Shown here piece by piece: positions 35,977-46,599 of a DNA stretch of 64,000 bases. Source of the DNA: an uncultured Clostridia bacterium (GTDB lineage: Bacteria > Bacillota_A > Clostridia > TANB77 > CAG-508); contig CANQLP010000002.1 in NCBI GenBank assembly GCA_947624725.1, positions 62,001 to 126,000 on the forward strand, given 5' to 3'. The notes under the pieces were generated by a model. That model saw only the letters and a program-made list of their open reading frames with translations. It was not told the DNA's origin and did not search any database. A program made the position numbers and the translations under genes. The first letter of the stretch is position 1, and each line of letters opens with the position of its first letter.

Positions 35977-37670
35977 TTAATATTTCCATTTACGACTTAT
36001 TTTCTCTTCTTTATTAGGCCTTTTTGTATTCAAGAAATTTCTTCTTTTTTCTCTTTTCCAAAGAGGAGGTAAGAAGTATCCAGAACTATTATCAACTGAC
36101 ATAGGAGAATATGGGCTTAAGTATGATACTCCAAATGAATTTATACTTGCAATAATTGTAATATGAAGTACAAAGCAAAAAGCTATACCTAAAAATCCAG
36201 CAAAATATCCTAAAAGAATATAGGCAAATCTGACTAATCGTATATGAAAGCTAAGTGAGAAATCAGGTACAGCAAATGCAGTTATACCAGTCAATGCAAC
36301 AATTATGACTAAAATAGGGCTTACGATATTTGCAGTAACTGCAGCATCTCCTAAAATAAGTGCACCGGACGATACCAATGGCTTGTCCTAGTGGCGCAGG
36401 AACCCTTACACCAGATTCGCGAATTAGTTCAAGAGATACTTCCATAATTAAAATCTCAAATATAATAGGGAAGGGAACATTGCTTCTCGATGCAACAATT
36501 GCAAAAAGTAATTCTGTTGGAATTAACCCTTGATGATAGGTTGTTATTGCAACATATAGTCCAGGAAGTAGAAGTGTAATAAAAAGTGCAAGTAATCTGA
36601 TTGCCTTAAGCATATTACTTAGTTGGTATTTTAAATTTCTATCTTCTGCTGTACTCAAAAAATCTATTAAAACAGCTGGTGCAACTAATGCATATGGAGT
36701 TCCATTTACAAGAATTGCAACTCTTCCTTCTAAGATAAGTGATGCAACTCTATCAGGCCTTTCAGAAGATAATAATTGAGGTACGCTGAAATTTGAGTCA
36801 TCGATTAGTTGTTCTAGTTGACCGAGATGATATTAGATAGTCTATTGCTAGATTTTTTATTCTATGTTTTACTTCATTTACCAAATCATTATTTGCTACA
36901 TTTTTAAGGTAACAAACTGCAACCTGTGTATGGCTTATCTTCCCAACATCCATTTCTTCAATAACAAAATTTTCACTATTTACAATTCTTCTTAAAAGAC
37001 TTGTATTCGTACGAATAGCTTCAATAAAGCCTTCCTGTGAACCCCTGATAATAGTTTCATTTTCAGGAGGAGAAACAGAACGCTTATCGAATCCTTTAGC
37101 ATCAATTAGAAACGCAGTATCCAAAGTATCAATGAATAGTGCTGAAACTCCAGCATTTACTTTCTGAAAGATTTTCTTAAATTTACTTTCAGTTTGTACA
37201 TCATTTTGTGGCACTAAACATTCTAGAATATAAGTGCTTAAATCAAACTTTTTAACTCTCCTTACTGAAACATTATTTGTGACAGCCATACTTACAATCT
37301 CATGCTTTTCTTTTGTAGTAAGAGAAGCACTTTTTAGCATCAATGGTTCTATCACAAATTTATTAATAGATTCAGAATCAATCATACCTTCAATGTAGAA
37401 GAGAAATGATGAATATTCTTTTCCTTTAATTGTAATATAAAATTCGCGCATTTTTATATCACTATTTATATCGAAGCTATATTTATTTTTTATATATTCC
37501 TTATTTACATCAATTGAAGGAAAAATTTTCTCACTTTCTAAAGTTTTTTCTTCAGAAGATGGGGGAGGATTATCCAAATTTTGTGAATCTGTACTTTTGG
37601 GTAAAACGAAATTATACCTATTTGGTTCTTTATAAGTTATTAAATTAATAAAATCATTTAAAAGTTTCAT
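35977..37670 (-). CDS. gerAA: Spore germination receptor A subunit, GerAA (two CGGN sites)
   Basis: About 563 residues. The N-terminal soluble domain (EFYITIKGKEYSSFLFYIEGM, FIDTLDTAFLIDAKGFDKR, SPPENETIIRGSQEGFIEAIRTNTSLLRRI) leads to the membrane domain (EGRVAILVNGTPYALVAPA, LGQAIGIV-GALILGDAAV). CGG at 36822-36824 and 36365-36367 split the conventional frame into three overlapping pieces; skipping each C restores YLISS-GQLEQLIDDSNFSVPQLL and AIGIV-GALILGDAAV, both strongly conserved in GerA proteins. First gene of the operon. Confidence 0.94.
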
Positions 37671-37717
37671 AGTGCTATTAGTATCTCACAAAAAACGGAA
37701 AGTATGTAAAAAAATGA

Positions 37718-37758
37718 AAGAAAAACTCCAGTAATTTCTTACTGGAATTTTTCTTTTA
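37718..37758 (-). terminator. Terminator of the small gene at 37812
   Basis: AAAGAAAAACTCCAGTAA and TTACTGGAATTTTTCTTT form a long stem with a T run on the minus strand; it also separates that gene from gerAA. Confidence 0.8.
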
Positions 37759-37767
37759 AAACTTTAT

Positions 37768-37781
37768 GTTACAATTGTAAC
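37768..37781. other. Perfect 14-base palindrome GTTACAATTGTAAC
   Basis: Perfect dyad between a small gene and its terminator, and upstream of gerAA on the minus strand; a possible operator half-site pair for a dimeric regulator. Confidence 0.4.
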
Positions 37782-37811
37782 CCATTTTTTGTGTGCCGTA
37801 CGCCGTACATG

Positions 37812-37994
37812 TTATTTCCGTTTGGTTCCATCTGCCCAGTATTCTTCACCGGTTTTTCTGTCATATACGAACTTTCCATTGCCGAAACGCTTTAAATCGC
37901 CAGCATCCACAGCTTTGTCCACTTCACTTCTGTCCTTATAGTTATTGTACTTGTCTCTTGTGTAACCCTTTTCATCTCTGTGATAGAAACTCAT
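37812..37994 (-). CDS. Small charged protein, probably acquired
   Basis: 60 residues, MSFYHRDEKGYTRDKYNNYKD to GEEYWADGTKRK, with a ribosome site AAGGAGGG. GC content is above its surroundings. Codon 59 is an in-frame CGG (37818-37820) followed by AAA and the stop; ordinary decoding gives the natural-looking end GTKRK, whereas CGGA decoding would replace the last residues and read on. Not recognised. Confidence 0.6.
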   Translation of the reverse strand: MSFYHRDEKGYTRDKYNNYKDRSEVDKAVDAGDLKRFGNGKFVYDRKTGEEYWADGTKRK

Positions 37995-38119
37995 ATTATA
38001 ACCCTCCTTAAATTAATTCAGGTATCGGCACACAAATAATTGATTTACATATATATTATATTCTGAAATATGCGAATTGTCAATAATTTTACACTATATT
38101 TACATAATACAAGACCAAT

Positions 38120-39877
38120 TTATTTTATTAATACAGCCTTAATTCTTCTAACTCCACTAGATGAAGCCTCTTCTTTTTTTATCTTGAAAGTACCAAGAAC
38201 GCCAGTATGTTCAACATGAGGACCACCGCAAATTTCTTTACTGAAATCACCAATTGTATATACTTTTACTTTATCGCCATATTTATTTTCAAATAGACCA
38301 ATTGCACCAGATTTTTTTGCATCATCATAAGACATTTCTTCGCAGGTAACTTTTAGGTCTTTTTTAATTTGCTCATTTACAATTCTTTCAACTTCAGCGA
38401 GTTCTTCTGGTGTAACTTTTTGTGGATGAGCAAAGTCAAATCTCAATCTTTCTGTAGTAATATTTGAACCTTTTTGAGTTGCATGTTCTCCTAAAACTAT
38501 TTGAAGAGCCTTATGTAAAAGGTGAGTTGCTGTATGATAAGCTATTGTTTGATCATTTTGTTCTGCAAGACCACCCTTAAATTTTTGCTCAGAACCAAGT
38601 CTTGATTTTTCTTGATGTTCTTTAAATAATTTATCAAAAGCAGAAAGATCAATATTATATCCACTTTCTTCAGCAATTTCCTTTGTAACTTCTTGTGGGA
38701 AACCATAAGTCTCATATAGTCTAAATACTGCTTTAGCAGATAAAGTTTTTTCGCCTTTTTCCTTTAATTTATTTAATTCTTTTTGTAATTCTTTTTCACC
38801 ATTTTCAAGAGTTTTAGCAAATTTTTCTTTTTCTTCTATAATAGTATTTATTATATTTTCTTTATTTTCTGCAAGCTCAGGATACATAGGGCTTAAATTT
38901 TCAATGTTTAATGTAATTAAATCTTTTAAGTTAGAAAGGTCTATGCCGAGCTTATTTAAATGTCTAATCATTCTTCTAATAAGTCTTCTTAAAATATAAC
39001 CTCTATCGATATTACTTGGTTTTCCGCCATCTGCAATAATCATCATACTAGACCTTAAATGCTCTGCAACAATTCTTCTGCTAGATATATTATCAACCTT
39101 TGCAAGCTCTTTTAATTTTTCCATCATAGGTGCAAAAATTTCTGTATCAAATGGAGTTTCCTTTCCTTGTAAAAGCATATTGATTCTCTCAAGTCCAAGT
39201 CCAGTATCAACATTTCTTTGTTTTAATTTATTATATGTTCCATCTGGATTTCTATAATATTCCATAAAAACATTATTCCAAATTTCTACATACTTACCAC
39301 ATGAGCAAGAAGGGTTACAATCAGGTGAACATGGCTCTTTTCCTGTATCATAGAAAATCTCTGTATCAGGACCACAAGGACCTGTATCTCCTGCAATCCA
39401 CCAGTTATCATCTTTTCCAAAGAAATAAATTCTTTCCTTTGGCATACCATTTTCTTCCCAAATTCTTGCCGTTTCCTCATCTCTTGGAGCGTCGCTATCT
39501 CCTTTAAAGCAGGTAACAGATAATTTTTCTATTGGGATATTTAATTCCTTTGTCAAAAACTCCATACTGTATTTAATAGAAGTTTCCTTAAAATAATCTC
39601 CTAAAGACCAATTACCAAGCATTTCAAAAAAAGTTAAATGACGATTATCTCCAACCTCGTCAATATCAACAGTTCTTAAACACTTTTGATAATCTGCAAG
39701 TTTTGTTCCCTGTGGATGCTTTTCACCAAGAAGATAGGGAACAAGTGGGTGCATTCCAGCTGTTGTAAATAAAACAGATGGGTCATTTTCTGGAATTAAT
39801 GGAGCGCTTGGGATTATGCTATGCCCATGCTCCCTAAAATAATTTAAAAACTTATTTCTAATTTCTAATGCGTTCAT
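38120..39877 (-). CDS. alaS: Alanine--tRNA ligase, short form without C-Ala domain
   Basis: 585 residues. The class II catalytic core is complete (NDPSVLFTTAGMHPLVPYLLG, RHLTFFEMLGNWSLGDYF, TGPCGPDTEIFYD, DTGLGLERI) with the zinc-binding editing domain at the end (HTATHLLHKAL, CGGPHVEHTGVLGTFKI). Typical bacterial AlaRS is about 870-880 residues; the C-terminal DHHA1/C-Ala part is absent. The protein ends cleanly at TAA with a normal SSSGVRRIKAV editing-domain end, so this looks like a real short form. Start: ATG at 39877 after GAGG, not the upstream in-frame ATG at 39895. Confidence 0.9.
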   Translation of the reverse strand: MNALEIRNKFLNYFREHGHSIIPSAPLIPENDPSVLFTTAGMHPLVPYLLGEKHPQGTKLADYQKCLRTVDIDEVGDNRHLTFFEMLGNWSLGDYFKETSIKYSMEFLTKELNIPIEKLSVTCFKGDSDAPRDEETARIWEENGMPKERIYFFGKDDNWWIAGDTGPCGPDTEIFYDTGKEPCSPDCNPSCSCGKYVEIWNNVFMEYYRNPDGTYNKLKQRNVDTGLGLERINMLLQGKETPFDTEIFAPMMEKLKELAKVDNISSRRIVAEHLRSSMMIIADGGKPSNIDRGYILRRLIRRMIRHLNKLGIDLSNLKDLITLNIENLSPMYPELAENKENIINTIIEEKEKFAKTLENGEKELQKELNKLKEKGEKTLSAKAVFRLYETYGFPQEVTKEIAEESGYNIDLSAFDKLFKEHQEKSRLGSEQKFKGGLAEQNDQTIAYHTATHLLHKALQIVLGEHATQKGSNITTERLRFDFAHPQKVTPEELAEVERIVNEQIKKDLKVTCEEMSYDDAKKSGAIGLFENKYGDKVKVYTIGDFSKEICGGPHVEHTGVLGTFKIKKEEASSSGVRRIKAVLIK

Positions 39878-39944
39878 TTTTAATCCTCTTTTCAAAATTA
39901 AAATTTAGTTTGTATATTAAACTAATATTTATTAAGGTTGGAAA

Positions 39945-40050
39945 AGAATTGGTATAGTGCTAGGCGGACAAGGCAAAATTCCGCAGACTAGGCTAATGCC
40001 TGTCGAGGAAATTTTGTCCGAAGTCCAACGACGCAATATGCTAATTATTT
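39945..40050. other. GC-rich nested stem-loop element between alaS and dut
   Basis: CGGACAAGGCAAAATTCC (39966-39983 region) pairs with GGAAATTTTGTCCG (about 40009-40022) around an inner AGGC-TAAT-GCCT hairpin, with outer TTGG/CCAA arms. It is markedly richer in GC than its surroundings. It shows no T-box signature. It may be a leader RNA for alaS, a terminator of dut, or a dispersed repeat. Confidence 0.5.
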
Positions 40051-40512
40051 TCCAACCGATGTAGAGCCAAAGCCACCAACGCGTTTACCATTAGCAGTAT
40101 CTCCATCTGCAACTAAAAACTTTTCAAAAATAGCTTGTCCGATTGCTTCGCCTTTTTTTATTATAGTATCTTCATCTTTTATATTATAAAATGCAAACAT
40201 AATATGACCATCATTATCAGGATTTCCGTAATAATCAGAGTCTACGACTCCAATACTATTTGCAAGTATTAGTCCCTTTTTCTTAGGGTTTGAACTTCTA
40301 TTACATAATTTTAAATATTCATCTTCTTGCATATATGCTTTTAAACCAGTTTTTACAAGAGTAGGTGCCATACCTTTTTTAAAACTAGGAATAACTGTAT
40401 CTTCTGCAGCTTCTATATCATATCCAGCAGAATATTTTGTCTTACGAATAGGCATGTTTATTCCAGCATTTTCAAAACCCTTTGCAATTTCAAAACCTCT
40501 TACTTTTTCCAT
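40045..40512 (-). CDS. dut: dUTP diphosphatase
   Basis: Hydrolyses dUTP to keep uracil out of DNA. The 155 residues show the dUTPase motifs: AGYDIEAAED (motif 1), KLCNRSSNPKKKG (motif 2), ANSIGVVDSDYYGNPDNDG (motif 3) and the C-terminal glycine-rich VGGFGSTSVGK (motif 5). Form is close to phage and clostridial trimeric dUTPases. Ribosome site AGGAGAAAT precedes the ATG. Confidence 0.93.
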   Translation of the reverse strand: MEKVRGFEIAKGFENAGINMPIRKTKYSAGYDIEAAEDTVIPSFKKGMAPTLVKTGLKAYMQEDEYLKLCNRSSNPKKKGLILANSIGVVDSDYYGNPDNDGHIMFAFYNIKDEDTIIKKGEAIGQAIFEKFLVADGDTANGKRVGGFGSTSVGK

Positions 40513-40686
40513 TTATATTTCTCCTTTTTTTACAAATCTGCCCCGATTATATCACAAATATAAATAAAAATCTATATTTCTAGGTAAATATTTTATAAAT
40601 TTACATAAAATAGCTGGAAAAATCTTAAAAAATGTGGTATAATACTTACGGAAGCTTAAAATAAAAGTATTTAAAGAGGAGATAAT

Positions 40687-42463
40687 ATGAGTGAAGAAAT
40701 AGAAAAGAGAAAAATAAAAAATAAGCCTAAAGGAAGAGTAAGAATATCAAATGAGAAAAAACTTAAATTAATGCTAGAATATATGCAAGTAACTGGAAAG
40801 AAAGTAACAGTAAAGACAGTTTATAAAGGTTACAATATAGGATATATGAAAACATACTTAAGAGTTGCTTATTTTAATGGTACTCTAAAGATGAAAGACG
40901 AATTGTTAGAAAAATTTATGAAAGCTGGCATTATAAAAGAAGAAAAAGAAAGAATTAGATTTCCAAGTGTAGAAAAAAGTATAGAAGAATGCTATGAATT
41001 CTTAATGGCCACTATAGGTAAGAGTAAAGAAGAAATAAACAATATGAGATTAAGAGAAAGGATAACTTATTCAGAAGCAAAAAATAGAATGCAAATTTTA
41101 TATAATACGGGAATGCTAAATTTACCAGCTGAAAAGCTAGAGCTACTTAAAAAGAATGGATTTTTGCTTTATTCAGCACCAGAAAAAGAAAAAATAGTTG
41201 AAAAATACAGTAACCTTAAAGGACATTTAAAAAAGAAAAATATATTAGAAATAGAAAGAAAATATGGCTCTTATGAAGAATTTTTAAAGAAACTAAAAAA
41301 AGGCGAATGCAATTATGATTTCACGAGCAGTACATTTGTAGGATATAGAGGTATCACATTATCAGAAAAAGATATAACACAAAGAGAAAAATTATCTTAT
41401 GCAGAACTTGTAAAAGAAATAGTTGGACCTGAATTTTCAGACAAAAGTTACATAGATATAGATGAATTAAATAAAGCCATATTGGAGCTAGATCCAAAAT
41501 TCCAAGAACTTTTAAAAGGAATTTTTGGTTTGGAAGGAGAAAAATATACATCATTGAGTTATGCAAAAGCAAATAATGTAACAAAACAGGCAGTTAACCA
41601 AGAAAAAGATACAATATTAAAAAAATTAGGAAAATCAAACTTAATAACACCTTTTGTTGGAAATATACAAGATGAAAGAAAATGCATAACAATGTATAGA
41701 AAAAGAATAAAAGATTTTGAACAACAAAAAATCCAAAATCGTAGCGAGATGGAAATACTTAAACAAGTTAAAGAATATATAATGAGCCAAGGAAACAAAA
41801 CAACAACAAAGAAAGCTAAATTATCAGAAATTGGAATTATTGATGAAAATAGAAATGCATTAAATGAAATGACTATATTAGATTACATATTACATGCAAG
41901 TGATGAAGTAAGCCTAATGCAAAATGAATTAAACAAGGGAATAGATATAGAAATGATAGACCGGAATATCAGATAGACAAGTTCAATTCCTTAAAAGTAA
42001 GAAAATACTTACAGCATTTGATTTAATGAATCAAGATGAAGAAAGTTTAAGAGGTGCTAACGAAAAAATAGAATTATTAAGAGTTATTAAAAACTTAAAA
42101 AAGAAGAGTAGTTTCCAAAGCTTAAGATTAGGTAATAAAAATTTAATAGCAAGATGTGATGAAATTTTAGATAGGTATTTGACATATGAAAATTGTGATA
42201 TAGAAGAGCTATTAGGAAAAAGCAGGATAGATACTATTTTAGCAAGAATAGCAAGATATGAGAAAGCTCGTGAAAATTATCTAGAAAAAGAAGATATTCT
42301 AAATCCAGATAGTATAGTTTTAGGAGTACCTAAAAAGCAAATAAATCAAGGAAAAGAAGATGAGAAAAAAGCTCTAATTACAAGTATTAACAATAGAAGG
42401 GCGGAACTTTCAGAATTAAAAAAACAGAAACTAGAAATTGAAAAAGAAGAAAATACAAGATAA
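40687..42463 (+). CDS. Large protein with sigma-region-4-like helix-turn-helix (one CGGN site)
   Basis: About 591 residues, highly charged. The middle (about 270-330) reads DPKFQELLKGIFGLEGEKYTS, SYAKANNVTKQAVNQEKDTILKKLGK, which resembles sigma-70 region 4 or an RNA-polymerase alpha-like helix-turn-helix. N- and C-terminal parts are basic and coiled. CGG at 41962-41964 (codon 426) breaks the frame; skipping its C gives EMID-GISDRQVQFLKSKKILTAFDL and an open frame to 42463. Not a family I can name; a DNA-binding or transcription-related role is inferred. The next gene starts 22 bases downstream. Confidence 0.75.
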
Positions 42464-42484
42464 TTTTAGAAAGGACTACAGAAA

Positions 42485-43116
<632 letters not shown>

Positions 43117-43185
43117 AAATATGTACAAATCGGCAAAAATATGTTATAATAAACATAGGAGTATTAATAATATTAGAAAGAAGTG

Positions 43186-43857
43186 ATGAATATGTTCAAT
43201 AGTAAATTTAATGGACTTCTAACTGGTTTACTTATAGCTGCAATCATAGGAATTCTTATATTAATAGGATTTTTTGGATGGTCTGTGTATAGTAAATATT
43301 ATATAGATTCAAAAGCTAAAGATATGGTAGATACTTTTGAGCAGACAGCTGGAAAGAACGAAAATACTGTAGAAGAAGATGGAAATAGGGCAGAAATAGG
43401 TGGAGTTGCAGAAGGAAATTCTATATATACAAATGGACAAGGTAATTCATCAAAAATGACTTATTACGGATATGAAGTATTAGGAACAATATCAATTCCA
43501 AAAATAGATTTAAATTACCCAATACTAGAAAATGCCTCTCCACAAGCAATTAAAGTTGCAGTTGGGTATATGAGTGGAGTAGGAATTAATAAACCAGGTA
43601 ATACAGTAATTCAAGGTCATAATTATAGAAATGGTCAATTTTTTTCAAACCTTAAAAAGCTAGTAAATGGAGATTCAATATACATAACTGACCAAACAGG
43701 TTTAAAAGTTGAATATAAAGTTTATAATAAATTTGATGCAGAATCAACAGACACATCATTCTTTAAGAGAGATACAGGTGGCCTAAGAGAAATCACATTA
43801 TCAACCTGTACAGATGATGGAAAACTTAGAACAATTATACTTGCAAAAGAAGTATAA
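43186..43857 (+). CDS. Sortase, class D-like
   Basis: Membrane-anchored transpeptidase of about 223 residues: N-terminal helix (residues about 10-35), then the sortase core IPKIDLNYPILENA, catalytic His in VIQGHNYRNGQFFSNL, Cys in ITLSTCTDDGKLRTII with the Arg four to six residues later. Attaches surface proteins to the cell wall. Several start codons are close together (43183, 43186, 43192). No sortase substrate lies next to it. Confidence 0.9.
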   Translation: MNMFNSKFNGLLTGLLIAAIIGILILIGFFGWSVYSKYYIDSKAKDMVDTFEQTAGKNENTVEEDGNRAEIGGVAEGNSIYTNGQGNSSKMTYYGYEVLGTISIPKIDLNYPILENASPQAIKVAVGYMSGVGINKPGNTVIQGHNYRNGQFFSNLKKLVNGDSIYITDQTGLKVEYKVYNKFDAESTDTSFFKRDTGGLREITLSTCTDDGKLRTIILAKEV

Positions 43858-43877
43858 AATAGGAAGGAAGAAAAATT

Positions 43878-44133
43878 ATGGAATATGTATATGAACCACA
43901 TGGTGTATGTTCAAGTAGAATAGTAATACAGTTAGATGGAGATATTATAAAAAAAGTTACAACAATAGGTGGATGCCCAGGAAATACTGTACGGAGTTAG
44001 TAAATTAGTAGAAGGCAGAAATATAGATGAAGTAATAAAACTATTAAAAGGAATTAGATGTGGTGCAAGACAAACATCTTGCCCAGACCAACTTGCAATT
44101 GCACTAGAAGAAATAAAAGCAAAACGCCAATAA
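43878..44133 (+). CDS. TSCPD-domain protein (one CGGN site)
   Basis: 84 residues, related to the C-terminal TSCPD domain of adenosylcobalamin ribonucleotide reductases (TIGR03905-type stand-alone protein). MEYVYEPHGVCSSRIVIQLDG, GGCPGNTV-GVSKLVEG, IRCGARQTSCPDQLAIAL show all conserved cysteines. The conventional frame stops just after NTV because CGG at 43992-43994 (codon 39) is in frame; skipping its C gives the conserved glycine and the rest of the domain to TAA at 44131-44133. AGGAAGGAAG precedes the ATG. Functions are unknown. Confidence 0.9.
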
Positions 44134-44141
44134 AATCATAA

Positions 44142-44190
44142 TAAAAAGACTATTTTAGAAATTTAATTTTCTGAAATAGTCTTTTTTTGA
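44142..44190. terminator. Bidirectional terminator
   Basis: AAAAAGACTATTTTAGAAA and TTTCTGAAATAGTCTTTTT form a long near-perfect stem between convergent genes. Confidence 0.85.
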
Positions 44191-45680
44191 GCCGTTTTAC
44201 AAAGTTTATTTGATAAAAAGAGTAGGAGCAAATAAATTCCAATAAATATAAAAACCTTAAAAATAACAAATCCTATGCTATATTCAATGAATTTATCAAT
44301 TCTTTCAAAAATATATTTTGTCATAATTACTATTATAAATGGAGTTATTATATAAGAAAAAATATCAAATTTAAAACCAGTTGCCTTACATAATTGAATT
44401 AGGCTTATTGTAAAATTGAATATTTCACTAAATATAATAACAAGTAAATAGCCAGAAATTCCAAGCTTTGGTACGAGTGTATAAATTAGTATTATTGTAG
44501 AAACTAAATCAAAAATATTGCAAAACATTACTCCAACTTGCTTATCAAGACCGCGTAGCATACTGTCTATAATTTTATCTAAATACATTAGTATAATAAG
44601 AGGAGAGAGGACTACTAAAAATGTTGTAATATCTAAATTATGATATATAAAAAAGCTGATTTCTTCTGTAAATGTTAGAAATACACCTATTATGCAAAAA
44701 CTAAAGATAGATGTAAATTTAAAAATAATCGAAATAACTTCTTGCATTCTTGAATAATCTTTCTTTAATTTGTATCTTGCAAATTCAGGAATAAGAAGGC
44801 TTGCACAAGATGTAATTATTATACACGGGAACATTAAAATTGGCATAGTCATACCATTAATTAGTCCATATTCAGTTAAAGCTTTTTCACAGCTTTCAGA
44901 ATGCATTTCTAGGCTGAAAGGTACTAAAAGTTGTTGAATTGTCGAAAGACCTGACCTTATATATGAAGTTATTGCAACAGGTATTGAAATTTGTAGTATT
45001 TTTTTTAAAGGATTATCAGATGACCTAGTATTTGAAATTGTTTTTCGTCTATCAATTAAATATAAAATATATGTAAATATAAATTCGAAAACAGTAGCTA
45101 TTGATGAAGCTAGAATAATATATGTGCAAATTGTATCAAGGTTATTTGAAGGGAAAATTGATAATAATGTGTATGTTAAAAATACTTGGAGCATCATAGT
45201 AGAAATATGCGATATAGATGTTTTAGATACTCTTCTAACCCCTGTGAAATATCCGTTAAGTGATGTTATAACAGATGAGAAGGGCATACTTATTGCCATT
45301 ATATATAGTGGATATGGGGTAATTTTATCATGTAGCAAAGTTTTTGCACAAAATTCTGCAATGGAGATTAATATGATGCTTGCAAGGATTCCAAATGTAA
45401 GGCTGTATATTATACATTTTGACATTGCATTTTTTAATCCTGCACTATGATTTCCGTCTATTTCTTCTGATACAATTCTAGTTGCAGCAAGACTTATACC
45501 AGAGTTTGCAAATGTTATAATGAATGAATATATTGACATGATAAGTTCAAATATTCCAGAGCCTTCTGCTCCAAGCTTATTTGCAATGTATACATTAAAA
45601 ACGAAATTTATTGAACTCATGAAAAGTGAGGTTAGGCTTAAAATTATGGTATTAAAAAGGAAGTGCTTTAATCTGTTCAT
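44163..45680 (-). CDS. spoVB: SpoVB-like polysaccharide/lipid II flippase
   Basis: A 505-residue membrane protein of the MATE/PST (MOP) flippase superfamily with 13-14 helices. The N-terminus (FNTIILSLTSLFMSSINFVFNVYIANKLGAEGSGIFELI) is typical of stage V sporulation protein B, needed for spore cortex peptidoglycan; other PST or MurJ flippases are alternatives. RLGLDKQ-like LRGLDKQVGVM is conserved. The ATG is at 45680 and the gene is divergent from lexA. Confidence 0.82.
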   Translation of the reverse strand: MNRLKHFLFNTIILSLTSLFMSSINFVFNVYIANKLGAEGSGIFELIMSIYSFIITFANSGISLAATRIVSEEIDGNHSAGLKNAMSKCIIYSLTFGILASIILISIAEFCAKTLLHDKITPYPLYIMAISMPFSSVITSLNGYFTGVRRVSKTSISHISTMMLQVFLTYTLLSIFPSNNLDTICTYIILASSIATVFEFIFTYILYLIDRRKTISNTRSSDNPLKKILQISIPVAITSYIRSGLSTIQQLLVPFSLEMHSESCEKALTEYGLINGMTMPILMFPCIIITSCASLLIPEFARYKLKKDYSRMQEVISIIFKFTSIFSFCIIGVFLTFTEEISFFIYHNLDITTFLVVLSPLIILMYLDKIIDSMLRGLDKQVGVMFCNIFDLVSTIILIYTLVPKLGISGYLLVIIFSEIFNFTISLIQLCKATGFKFDIFSYIITPFIIVIMTKYIFERIDKFIEYSIGFVIFKVFIFIGIYLLLLFLSNKLCKTAQKKTISEN

Positions 45681-45778
45681 GTAATAAATATATTAGGAAG
45701 GTTTGGAATTATGAGTGAAAAGAAGAATTACTTTGGAGGATTTTTTTCAAAAAATTTTTATAAAATGCAAAATTTTGT

Positions 45779-45807
45779 TTGACAATTATTTGTTTCTATG
45801 GTACAAT
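45779..45807 (+). promoter_or_regulatory. Promoter of lexA
   Basis: TTGACA (45779-45784) and TACAAT (45802-45807), 17 bases apart. No clear LexA operator with GAAC and GTTC arms is visible around it. Confidence 0.75.
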
Positions 45808-45835
45808 TGTTTATGTAGAAAAAAGGAGTGGTAAT

Positions 45836-46501
45836 ATGAGCAGAAAAAAAAGTTCATCAGTTGAGTTAAATAAGAGAGAAAAAGCAATCTTAAAATGTAT
45901 CGAAAAACAAATTAAAGAAGTAGGATATGCACCATCTGTTAGAGAAATTGGTAAAACAGTTGGACTTAGATCTACTGCAACAGTTCATGGATACTTAGCA
46001 AAATTAGAGCAAAAAGGTTATATCAAAAAAGAAGAACAAAAAGGAAGAACTCTAAGATTACTAAAAGGTGGAGCAAGTGATAATAATCCAAATCAACAAT
46101 CTATGAAGGATTTTTATGCTTCAAAAGAACTAGTAGAAGTTCCTGTAATTGGAAAGATAACAGCAGGAGAACCAATACTTGCAGTTGAAAATGTTACAGA
46201 TACTTTCCCAATTCCAATAGATTTTGTTGGTAATTCAGATAGTTTCATGCTTACAGTTAGGGGCGAAAGCATGATAGAAGCTGGAATATTAAATGGGGAT
46301 TATATACTAGTTAGAAAACAAAATACAGCAAATAATGGGGAAATTGTTGTAGCTTTGATTGAAGATGAAGCAACTGTTAAAACTTTTTATAAAGAAAAAG
46401 ATCATATTAGATTACAACCAGAAAATTCTACAATGGATCCTATAATTGTTCCAGATTGCAGTATTTTAGGAAAAGTAATCGGCGTATTTAGGAAAATGTA
46501 A
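45836..46501 (+). CDS. lexA: LexA repressor
   Basis: SOS repressor of about 221 residues. Winged helix: [25 protein letters not shown] and [21 protein letters not shown]. Self-cleaving S24 domain: cleavage site Ala-Gly in [12 protein letters not shown], catalytic Ser in [11 protein letters not shown] and Lys in EDEATVKTF. Start: ATG 45836 after AAAAGGAG; the upstream ATG at 45779 overlaps the promoter and is rejected. Confidence 0.95.
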   Translation: MSRKKSSSVELNKREKAILKCIEKQIKEVGYAPSVREIGKTVGLRSTATVHGYLAKLEQKGYIKKEEQKGRTLRLLKGGASDNNPNQQSMKDFYASKELVEVPVIGKITAGEPILAVENVTDTFPIPIDFVGNSDSFMLTVRGESMIEAGILNGDYILVRKQNTANNGEIVVALIEDEATVKTFYKEKDHIRLQPENSTMDPIIVPDCSILGKVIGVFRKM

Positions 46502-46518
46502 AGTTAGATATATAAAGG

Positions 46519-46556
46519 GAAGCATATGCACAGATGTTGCATATGCTTCTTTTTTA
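46519..46556 (+). terminator. Terminator of lexA
   Basis: GAAGCATATGCA and TGCATATGCTTC, a perfect 12-pair stem with a six-T tail. Confidence 0.9.
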
Positions 46557-46599
46557 TGATATTATATATGGGAGTTAGCGAAAGGAATGATAAACAATA

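Noticed and set aside
39878..40044. T-box leader of alaS
   Set aside because: No T-box bulge sequence (UGGN with GGGUGGNACCGCG context) can be found on the minus strand upstream of alaS.
45779..45835. LexA operator at the lexA promoter
   Set aside because: No GAAC-N4-GTTC-type palindrome is present in the promoter region.
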